Of a stretch of DNA of 12,966 bases, positions 7,695-12,966 are shown in pieces (positions within the stretch are counted from its first letter, which is position 1; each line of letters opens with the position of its first letter). The position numbers and the translations under genes were made by a program. A model generated the notes under the pieces. That model was not told where the DNA came from and made no database searches. It saw only the letters and a program-made list of their open reading frames with translations. The DNA is from Spirochaetales bacterium (lineage in GTDB: Bacteria; Spirochaetota; Spirochaetia; ARS1246): assembly GCA_016930115.1 (NCBI GenBank), contig JAFGHN010000234.1:1-12966 (forward strand). The letters run 5' to 3'.

Positions 7695-9038
7695 TCACAT
7701 CAACTTCAACAGCTGATTCGCCGCGGTCAGTGTCGGGTCCCAGGTGGGGCCGAAGGGAGGAGCGTAGGACAGATCGGTTTGGCTGTACTCGGAAACGGTC
7801 ATCCGGCTGTGAAGCGCGACCGCAGGTGCGTTGATCCGGTGAGCGGCTCCTTCGCTGCCGACCATCTGCGCGCCCAGAAGCAGGCCGGTTTTCCTGTCGC
7901 CCACCATGTAGACCCAAATCGGTGAGGAACCTGGATGCGCGTGCGCGCGGCTCCGGCTTTCGATCACCACCTGTGCAGGGTCGAACCCGGCCGCCGCGGC
8001 CTCGTCTGCGGTAAGACCAGTACGGGCGACTTCCAGATCAAAGGTGCGAAACACCGCGGTGCCCGCGACTCCCGGAAGCTCGATGTCCCTTCCGCACACG
8101 TTGTCCGCCACCGCCCAACCGGCGCGGTTCGCCCTGAGAGCGAGGGGTATCCAGGTTTTTTCTCCGGTAACTACGTGATAGGCGTCGGCGCAATCACCGG
8201 CTGCATAGACTGATGGGTCGGAAGTCTTAAGCCGGAGGTCCACGGCGATCGAATCGTCCACGCTCAAGGAGAGACCACAAGCGGCGGCGAGCTCGCTTTC
8301 CGGTTTGATCCCGATAGCTACAAGCACCATGTCGCAGTCGAGCGCGATGTCCGGACAGGTCACCCTGAGCCGGCCGCCGGCACGCTCAATCCCGTCTATT
8401 TCGGTACCCGGGTACAGACCCACGCCGTGTTGTTCGAGAGTCTTCCGGACGACGCCGGACAGCGTCTCTTCCATCCACGGGAGCAGCCGCGGCCTCGGCT
8501 TGACCAGGTCGACCTCTATTCCCAGGCTGCGAAAGGTCTCCGCCATCTCGAGGGCGATATACCCCATGCCGGCGATCACAACTTTCCGCACGGGGTTCGA
8601 ACGCAAGAACTGTTTGATGAGACGACCGTCGGCGAGGGATTTCAGCACCATCACGCCGGGCAGATTGAAACCGGGAAGAGCGGGTTTGACGGCCCTCGCC
8701 CCCGTCGCAATCAGCAGCGAGTCGTAGGGAAACTCGAACTCGCGACCGTCTGGGGCGGTCCCCCTGACGCACTTACCTTGCGGGTCGATCCGCTCGACCA
8801 AGCGCCCGGTCAACAGATCGATGCCCTGTTTTTCTCTGAACACCGCGGCCTGCCGGACAACCAGATCATCGATGTCCCGGCCGGGCTCGGCGATGTTATA
8901 AGGCATACCGCAGGCGCTGTAGGAGACATCGGTCGTTTTCTCGAGGACCGTCACCTCCAGACCCGGCGCATTGCGCTTTGCTCTGCTCGCGGCGCTCATG
9001 CCTGCCGCGTCCGCCCCGATAATCACAAACTTTTTCAT
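7695..9038 (-). CDS. CoA-disulfide reductase / NADH oxidase-type FAD-dependent pyridine nucleotide-disulfide oxidoreductase
   Basis: A cytosolic flavoenzyme of the single-cysteine subgroup (CoA-disulfide reductase, NADH oxidase, NAD(P)H:polysulfide reductase), expected to use NAD(P)H to reduce a disulfide, polysulfide or oxygen. I prefer ATG 9038 (447 aa, MKKFVIIG), where the first Rossmann strand begins. A GTG at 9071 adds 11 residues but has no ribosome site and is encoded by a repeat arm. Visible features: FAD-binding GADAAG (residues 8-13), redox Cys43 in YSACGMPY, LIATGA (109-114), NAD(P)-binding GMGYIALE (157-164), second FAD motif YAAGDCAD (278-285), and the C-terminal dimerisation domain with LSYAPPFGPTWDP, characteristic of this subgroup. 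Length is normal. The ribosome site at 9038 is weak, only GAG directly upstream. Choosing among the named activities is not possible from sequence. It is last in the - strand series, perhaps with its own promoter. Confidence 0.9.
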   Translation of the reverse strand: MKKFVIIGADAAGMSAASRAKRNAPGLEVTVLEKTTDVSYSACGMPYNIAEPGRDIDDLVVRQAAVFREKQGIDLLTGRLVERIDPQGKCVRGTAPDGREFEFPYDSLLIATGARAVKPALPGFNLPGVMVLKSLADGRLIKQFLRSNPVRKVVIAGMGYIALEMAETFRSLGIEVDLVKPRPRLLPWMEETLSGVVRKTLEQHGVGLYPGTEIDGIERAGGRLRVTCPDIALDCDMVLVAIGIKPESELAAACGLSLSVDDSIAVDLRLKTSDPSVYAAGDCADAYHVVTGEKTWIPLALRANRAGWAVADNVCGRDIELPGVAGTAVFRTFDLEVARTGLTADEAAAAGFDPAQVVIESRSRAHAHPGSSPIWVYMVGDRKTGLLLGAQMVGSEGAAHRINAPAVALHSRMTVSEYSQTDLSYAPPFGPTWDPTLTAANQLLKLM

Positions 9039-9047
9039 CTCATGTAC

Positions 9048-9166
9048 TGATCCGAATCCTGTGGAAGGCACCTAAACCATACACGAAAGGCGACAAAACA
9101 GCAATAAAATGCTCATTTTGGCTGCCGGCAGCCTCTAAAATACAGGTTTCCACAGGATTCGGATCA
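9048..9166. repeat. 119-bp palindromic intergenic element with 19-bp perfect inverted terminal arms
   Basis: The right arm TTCCACAGGATTCGGATCA (9148-9166) is the exact reverse complement of 9048-9066; after one mismatch a further TAC also matches outside. The 81-bp core holds two palindromes: AAAATG-CT-CATTTT (9106-9119) and the 14-bp GGCTGCCGGCAGCC (9120-9133). The element fills the gap between the acetyltransferase stop (9173) and the flavoprotein start (9038). Size, nested symmetry and intercistronic position recall ERIC-like or MITE-like repeats. There is no coding capacity and no clear target-site duplication. A large RNA hairpin in the read-through transcript is an alternative. Copy number cannot be judged from one window. 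Confidence 0.7.
9076..9104 (-). promoter_or_regulatory. Candidate promoter for the flavoprotein gene, inside the palindromic element
   Basis: On the - strand TTGCTG (9104-9099) is followed after 17 bases by TATGGT (9081-9076), matching consensus at three and four positions. Transcription would begin near 9069, about 30 bases before ATG 9038. The match is moderate and judged by eye. Confidence 0.35.
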
Positions 9167-9172
9167 CTACCT

Positions 9173-9658
9173 TCATGTCAGCTCTTTTACGTAGATGTGG
9201 AGGGAGTCGCCCGGCGCGTAAAAATCCTGGAGCACGGCCTCCAGCCGGTACCCGCAGTGGACATAGAAACCCCTTGTCGGCTCATACTCTTCCCTCGATG
9301 AAGTCTCCACGTAGATGCGGGTGCCGCCGAGATCCCGCACGCGTTTCTCCGTTTCGGCCATCAGTTTCGTGCCAAGTCCCCTGCCTTTCAGGCGTGAATC
9401 CACGATGATCCAGTAGAGATCGAAACTCGAGCGCGTGCAAGGCGTATGCCCGTAGGCGGTGTAGCCTTGCACCGTGCCGGCCTCTTCGGCAAACAGAAAC
9501 CGGTAACCGCTTGCAAGGCCTTTCGCCAGACGCTCGTCCACGAGCTCCGCGGCGATATCCGCCTCATCCGAGTTGAACATCCCGGACTCCTCGGCAAGGC
9601 GCCGTACTGCCTGTGCGTCTTGGGCTGAAACTTCCTCCCGATAATCAATGGCGTTCAC
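9173..9658 (-). CDS. GNAT family N-acetyltransferase
   Basis: Predicted to transfer an acetyl group from acetyl-CoA to an amine. The start is GTG 9658 (161 aa), preceded by GGAGG with 6-base spacing; an upstream ATG at 9691 lies inside the ATP-grasp frame and has no comparable site. GNAT features: YRFLFAEEAGTVQGYTAYG (strands 2-3), LYWIIVDSRLKGRGLGTKL carrying the pyrophosphate-binding RxxGxG loop (residues 89-94), IYVETSSREEYEPTRGFY (motif B) and HCGYRLEAVLQDFYAPGDS at the C-terminal side. The ORF overlaps the end of the ATP-grasp gene by 14 bp, so the two are probably translationally coupled and act together. The substrate is not predictable; acetylation of the amine or peptide product of the partner ligase is one inference. 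The stop lies 6 bp from the palindromic element. Confidence 0.88.
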   Translation of the reverse strand: MNAIDYREEVSAQDAQAVRRLAEESGMFNSDEADIAAELVDERLAKGLASGYRFLFAEEAGTVQGYTAYGHTPCTRSSFDLYWIIVDSRLKGRGLGTKLMAETEKRVRDLGGTRIYVETSSREEYEPTRGFYVHCGYRLEAVLQDFYAPGDSLHIYVKELT

Positions 9659-10721
9659 GCGGTTCCTCCAAGGGCATGCACGATGCATCATTTATGCCCT
9701 TTTTCCCGGACGGAAAGGATACGATCCGGGCTACGACGTCGTTGATGGTGAGCCCCGCGCGCCCGGCGGCCGCCATGAACCCGGCGTCCGCGGAGAGGCA
9801 GGGATTGGGATTGATATCGATGAGCCAGGCCTCGTTGCCACTGTCCACTCGAAAATCCATCCGCGCATAGCCGCCCAGCCCAAAGGCGTTCCAGCATCTC
9901 ACGGCAAGATCCCGCAGCCGGGAAATGATCGGGCCATCCGCCGCCGCGGCCGGAAATTGGCGAGGCGTGTTTTTGTACTCAAACGAATCGGCCAGCCATT
10001 TCGCCGCGTATCCGACGATCTTCGGTTTATCCTTGGGGTAGCCTTCGAAGAGAATCTCCGACGGCGGGAACACTTCAGGCCCCTCCGCGCCCTCGAGAAG
10101 CGCGACGGCGAACTCCCTCCCCGGAATGAACGGCTCGATATACGCCTCGCCGCAAGTAAGGCCCCGCAGCCTTTCGGCGTCGATATTCTCAACGTCACGT
10201 CTGCTGCGGAGGACCGAATCGTCGTCGATGCCGTCGGAGGCGCTTCCCGAGACAGGCTTGATGATGAAAGCCTTCGGGGCACCCGCGGCGTCCTGGAATG
10301 CAAGATCATCAAGAGGCAAATTAACTACCGGCGGAGTCGGTATACCGGCGCCGGTCATGATCTTCTTTGCTTCTGGCTTGTTGGATGCAAGCCGCATGGC
10401 TTTCGCAGACGTGCCGCTGTAGGGCAATCCAAGCCGCTCGAGCATGTCCGGGGCAACCGTAACGTAGTCCTCCCGCCCGTCTATGGCATCCGCAAGATTG
10501 AAGACACGGGCGGGCCGCAGCCTCAAAAGCTCGCGCTCCAGCTCCGAAGTATCCGGTCCCACCTCGAACCATACCGGCTCGTACCCAAGCTCGCGGAGCG
10601 CACCGCTGATAAAAGCCGCCTCGTTGAGGATGTCCTGGTCATCCAGGCCCGCATCGGGCAGCAATCGACCGTAGAGCACGGCGACGACGGCTCCGTCGCC
10701 CGCCGGGAACGTATCCGTCAT
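9645..10721 (-). CDS. D-alanine--D-alanine ligase-like ATP-grasp enzyme
   Basis: An ATP-dependent carboxylate-amine ligase of the Ddl-like ATP-grasp group, acting through an acyl phosphate. I favour ATG 10721 (358 aa): the proposed promoter would start transcription near 10750, leaving the upstream GTG 10754 outside a normal leader; AGGAG sits about 14 bases before the ATG, rather far, and an in-frame GTG at 10736 is an alternative. Motifs: N-terminal ligase-like domain with VFNLADAIDG (about 73-82), LPYSGTSAKAM with Lys115 of SNKPEAKK, ATP-contact Lys155 in FIIKPVSGSASDG, EPFIPGREFAVALL, and metal ligands Asp289 (RMDF), Asp302 and Asn304 (IDINPNP). Asp302 replaces the usual Glu, and NPNP replaces the loop seen in true Ddl enzymes. 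I therefore think it is a paralogue with another substrate, not the cell-wall ligase. The 3' end overlaps the acetyltransferase gene. Confidence 0.86.
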   Translation of the reverse strand: MTDTFPAGDGAVVAVLYGRLLPDAGLDDQDILNEAAFISGALRELGYEPVWFEVGPDTSELERELLRLRPARVFNLADAIDGREDYVTVAPDMLERLGLPYSGTSAKAMRLASNKPEAKKIMTGAGIPTPPVVNLPLDDLAFQDAAGAPKAFIIKPVSGSASDGIDDDSVLRSRRDVENIDAERLRGLTCGEAYIEPFIPGREFAVALLEGAEGPEVFPPSEILFEGYPKDKPKIVGYAAKWLADSFEYKNTPRQFPAAAADGPIISRLRDLAVRCWNAFGLGGYARMDFRVDSGNEAWLIDINPNPCLSADAGFMAAAGRAGLTINDVVARIVSFPSGKKGINDASCMPLEEPRERH

Positions 10722-10756
10722 AGTTTTACAGTACACTCCTCTTACAAACTGCACGA

Positions 10757-10785
10757 TTAATAATACAACTAGTGTGGAAGTGCAA
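10757..10785 (-). promoter_or_regulatory. Candidate promoter for the ATP-grasp/acetyltransferase pair
   Basis: On the - strand TTGCAC (10785-10780) is followed after 17 bases by TATTAA (10762-10757), each matching consensus at four of six positions. It lies in the 134-bp gap after the methyltransferase gene, so the ATP-grasp pair may be transcribed separately from the upstream genes. A palindrome ACTAGT (10769-10774) lies in the spacer. Confidence 0.45.
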
Positions 10786-10855
10786 GAATGTTACGCCTGC
10801 AGCAACTGCGTCTGTCACTGGCGCGCCGGTCGCGGCGCCTGGATTAACGCTACAC

Positions 10856-11440
10856 CTATTCGCGCGCAAACACCAGAATGGCGCTCCGTTGCTGCCGCAC
10901 GTCGTGTATCAGGTTACCTGCACGTCTGTTCACGAATTGGAAGCCGGCGTGCTCGATTTCATCGATGATGTTTGCCTGGTTTACATGCGTCGGATGTACG
11001 AGCAGAAGAGCGCCAGGCTTCAATAACCTGCAAATTTCCCGGAGAACCCTCCGTCTCGATTCAACGGAGGGGAAATAGTACTGATGCAGCACGTCAAAAA
11101 GCAAAACGACGTCCGCCGCTCCGTTCTCAAAATCCATCCCGCCGTTCTTACCGCTGTTCTTCGCTGCATCTACCGGGACGATGTTTTCTATCTTTCTATC
11201 GCGTATCTTTCTCCGCAGTTCTTCCAGCTTGCCTTTATCTCTGTCAACGGCGTAGACTGCGCCTCGCTCGCCTACAATTTTGGCCGCCGGAATGGCGTAG
11301 TCGCCTGAGCCGCAACCGAAATCGATCACCTTATCGCCGTTCCGCACGCCGGATTTGGTCAGTATTCCGATGATAGCTGTTTCTATTTCGACCGCGTCCT
11401 TCATGTATGTCTTGAAAACAGTATTCGAGATGACAAACAT
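10856..11440 (-). CDS. Class I SAM-dependent methyltransferase (Methyltransf_11/25-like)
   Basis: A small soluble Rossmann-fold methyltransferase of 194 aa using S-adenosylmethionine. Motif I VIDFGCGSGDYAIPAA spans residues 38-53. The acidic residue ending strand 2 is Asp66 (VYAVDRD). The motif II region is ADVVLLFDVLHQ. Motif III-like LREICRLLKPGALLLVHPTH follows, then the FQFVNRRAGNLIHD strand and a final ILVFARE. The start ATG 11440 lacks a clear ribosome site, but no other start codon exists in frame back into the preceding gene. It follows the oxidoreductase stop by 28 bp, so cotranscription is likely. The accepting substrate cannot be deduced. A ubiquinone/menaquinone-type or small-molecule methylase is possible, and nothing suggests RNA or DNA binding. 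Confidence 0.85.
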   Translation of the reverse strand: MFVISNTVFKTYMKDAVEIETAIIGILTKSGVRNGDKVIDFGCGSGDYAIPAAKIVGERGAVYAVDRDKGKLEELRRKIRDRKIENIVPVDAAKNSGKNGGMDFENGAADVVLLFDVLHQYYFPSVESRRRVLREICRLLKPGALLLVHPTHVNQANIIDEIEHAGFQFVNRRAGNLIHDVRQQRSAILVFARE

Positions 11441-11468
11441 CTTGTCAAACGTCAGGCCCGCATCTGCC

Positions 11469-12530
11469 CTATAGATCGAATTCGACCCCCAGTTCTCCAG
11501 CGGCTTCCTTCAACGTCTGTATGACCTGCGGAAGAAGCGGGATGCCGTTGGCCTCCCGGTCCTTCTGCACCTCGGCCTCATAACTTCCGGCTATGTAGAT
11601 GTTTTTGACGCCGGGAAGCTTGGGCAACGCATCATAGGCTTCTATCATCTCGTCCATGAGATTCTTGAAGGTATCAACCGCGGTAAAGCTGCTTATGCGT
11701 AGAGCTCCCGCGAGATGGCTTACCTCTTTCGTCCTTCTCAGCACCGCCGGTGCGTATCCGGACAGCACAGAGGTAAGGATATCAACCGCTACTCCTAACC
11801 CAAAACCCTTGTACTCACCCAGTTCGGGCGTTCCTCCCAGCGGCAATATGCCTCCGTTGTCGAGCGTCCGTTTGCTCGGATCTGTTATCGGTTTCCCCTC
11901 TTTGTCGATCGCCCAGCCTTCGGGAACCGATTTTCCCTCAAGAATCGCTTTCCTGAATTTACCTGTCGCCACGACCGACGTGGCCATGTCCAGAACGAAG
12001 GGCGGCTTCTTGTTCGCCGGCGCCGCTATGGCCAGAGGATTAGTGCCCACGGAAACCGTGTTGCTCCCCGGCGCTACAACCTCCGCAACCGGTGAGCATG
12101 TCAGCGTGAATCCGATCATATCGTATTCCAGCGCCATCATGGCGTAGTAAAAACCCGGCCCGAAGTGGGTGCTGTTTCCTACCGAGACAAACCCCACCCC
12201 TGTTTCTTGAGCCCTGCTGATGGCTTCCTTCATAGCACGGTAGGTTACCGCGTAGCCCAGCCCTTTATCTCCGTCGACCGTGGCTGTTGACAGATTGGTT
12301 CCTGAAACCTTGATGTCAGGCTTCGGGTTTATCCTCCCGGCTTGTATTCCCCTGATGTAAAAGGGCACCAGGCTGACGATGCCATGGGTTTCCACTCCTC
12401 GAAGGTCTGCGGTTACCAGCACATCCGCGGTGATCGCGGCGTCGTTTTTTGGTACTCCCAGGCTCTCAAGCTCCCTCGCGGCGAGTTTTTTTAATTTTTC
12501 CGCGTTGACCCTGATCCTTTCTTCAGCCAT
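11469..12530 (-). CDS. Ldh_2 (malate/L-lactate dehydrogenase-like) NAD(P)-dependent oxidoreductase
   Basis: A member of the Ldh_2 family (PF02615 type), which reversibly reduces 2-oxo acids or cyclic imino acids; relatives include archaeal malate and sulfolactate dehydrogenases, diketogulonate reductase YiaK and ureidoglycolate dehydrogenase. Start ATG 12530 has a strong site (AAGGAGAG, about 5-base spacing). Its 353 aa are typical in length. Visible motifs: DLRGVETHG with catalytic His49, the VGNSTHFGPGFYYA glycine-rich stretch (about 117-130), GTNPLAIAAP, LDMATSVVATGK, and GEYKGFGLGVAVDILTSVLSG near residue 240. Placement just after an FGGY sugar kinase gene favours a sugar or sugar-acid pathway, but exact substrate and NADH/NADPH preference cannot be read. 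Confidence 0.92.
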   Translation of the reverse strand: MAEERIRVNAEKLKKLAARELESLGVPKNDAAITADVLVTADLRGVETHGIVSLVPFYIRGIQAGRINPKPDIKVSGTNLSTATVDGDKGLGYAVTYRAMKEAISRAQETGVGFVSVGNSTHFGPGFYYAMMALEYDMIGFTLTCSPVAEVVAPGSNTVSVGTNPLAIAAPANKKPPFVLDMATSVVATGKFRKAILEGKSVPEGWAIDKEGKPITDPSKRTLDNGGILPLGGTPELGEYKGFGLGVAVDILTSVLSGYAPAVLRRTKEVSHLAGALRISSFTAVDTFKNLMDEMIEAYDALPKLPGVKNIYIAGSYEAEVQKDREANGIPLLPQVIQTLKEAAGELGVEFDL

Positions 12531-12587
12531 GCACGCTCTCCTTCACGAATTCATATGGTAAATACAACAGTATGTGACCGTTTTCGG

Positions 12588-12599
12588 GCACACTTGTGC
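12588..12599. promoter_or_regulatory. Short palindrome upstream of the Ldh_2 gene
   Basis: GCACA-CT-TGTGC is a perfect 5-bp inverted repeat in the 122-bp gap between the kinase stop and the Ldh_2 start, about 60 bases before that ATG. It could be a regulator site or a short hairpin. No convincing -35/-10 pair was found here. Confidence 0.2.
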
Positions 12600-12652
12600 G
12601 CTGCCGGGGTTGATCCGGTCTTGCATGAGCCTGCCAATCTGCACTGTCATTG

Positions 12653-12966
12653 TCAATAACGGCTTTCACCTGTGTCCCGGAGCCGGCGAAGGCGCTTGTA
12701 AGCTTCGTCCCAGGGCGAGCGGTCCCCGGGCGCAAATGTTTTAACCGGCCATGACCGGACAATGAGCCTACGGCCTTCTTCGAGAGATGATAATTCACCG
12801 TCTGACATCATCTGTGCCATGATATTGCCTGCGGATGTCGCCTCATGCGGTCCGGCGCTGACGGGAATGCCGCAGGCGTCGGCTATGAGCTGGTTTAACA
12901 GCTCATTCCTGCTTCCCCCGCCCACGACATGCACGCGGGTGAACTGACGCCCGGCTGCATCGCCTA
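12653..12966 (-). CDS. Rhamnulokinase-type FGGY carbohydrate kinase, C-terminal fragment
   Basis: FGGY kinases phosphorylate sugars such as rhamnulose or xylulose with ATP. The frame is open to the right edge (GDAAGRQFTRVHVVGGGSRN), so only the last 103 residues are seen. The C-terminal FGGY domain shows the ATP-site motif VVGGGSRNELLNQLIADACG and GPHEATSAGNIMAQMM, which agree closely with the RhaB pattern as I remember it (LLNQL-ADACGI-V-AGP-EA--GNI). The protein ends shortly after an arginine-rich helix (YKRLRRLRD). The stop is TGA 12655-12653. Rhamnulose is the likeliest substrate, but related ketose kinases share these motifs. The Ldh_2 gene follows after 122 bp. Confidence 0.85.
   Translation of the reverse strand, partial: GDAAGRQFTRVHVVGGGSRNELLNQLIADACGIPVSAGPHEATSAGNIMAQMMSDGELSSLEEGRRLIVRSWPVKTFAPGDRSPWDEAYKRLRRLRDTGESRY

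Noticed and set aside
9648..10760. Long + strand open frame of 370 codons opposite the ATP-grasp gene
   Set aside because: The - strand frame has clear ATP-grasp motifs; the + product is Arg/Gly-rich without a recognisable fold.
1..12966. CRISPR array, prophage, transposase or toxin-antitoxin system
   Set aside because: No regularly spaced direct repeats, no transposase or phage protein, and no small paired toxin/antitoxin frames were seen.

Overview
The window looks like chromosomal DNA from a fairly high-GC Gram-negative bacterium. A Spirochaetota-type host is my best guess. This rests on a Cache-HAMP class III nucleotide cyclase, a surface protein with chitobiase/beta-hexosaminidase-type (CHB_HEX) and ZU5-like modules, and an orphan AAA/DUF4143 ATPase, a combination I associate with free-living spirochaetes. 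No marker gene settles the taxonomy.

Left half, + strand. A 5'-truncated lipid II flippase gene (murJ, 1-1347) is followed by a membrane-anchored class III adenylate cyclase (1426-3225). A gene-free stretch of about 465 bp (3226-3690) carries a plausible promoter overlapped by a small palindrome. It leads into an AAA_14/DUF4143 ATPase (3691-5004) that looks like an isolated insert. Next comes a multi-domain surface or exported protein (5223-7597) that is broken: its domains are recognisable but lie in successive reading frames, separated by at least four indel-type lesions.

Right half, - strand. Six genes converge on the pseudogene. In transcription order (right to left) they are the 3' end of a rhamnulokinase-type FGGY kinase (running off the right edge), an Ldh_2-family NAD(P)-dependent oxidoreductase, a class I SAM methyltransferase, a D-Ala-D-Ala-ligase-like ATP-grasp enzyme overlapping a GNAT acetyltransferase by 14 bp, and a CoA-disulfide-reductase/NADH-oxidase-type flavoprotein. 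Kinase and oxidoreductase suggest sugar or sugar-acid catabolism. ATP-grasp plus GNAT form a translationally coupled pair whose substrate cannot be read from sequence.

The least expected structure is a 119-bp element (9048-9166) in the gap between the GNAT and flavoprotein genes. It has perfect 19-bp inverted terminal arms and two further palindromes inside, and it supplies the upstream region, and possibly the promoter, of the flavoprotein. It resembles the ERIC/MITE style of intergenic repeat but matches none I can name. I saw no rRNA, convincing tRNA, CRISPR array, transposase or phage gene.
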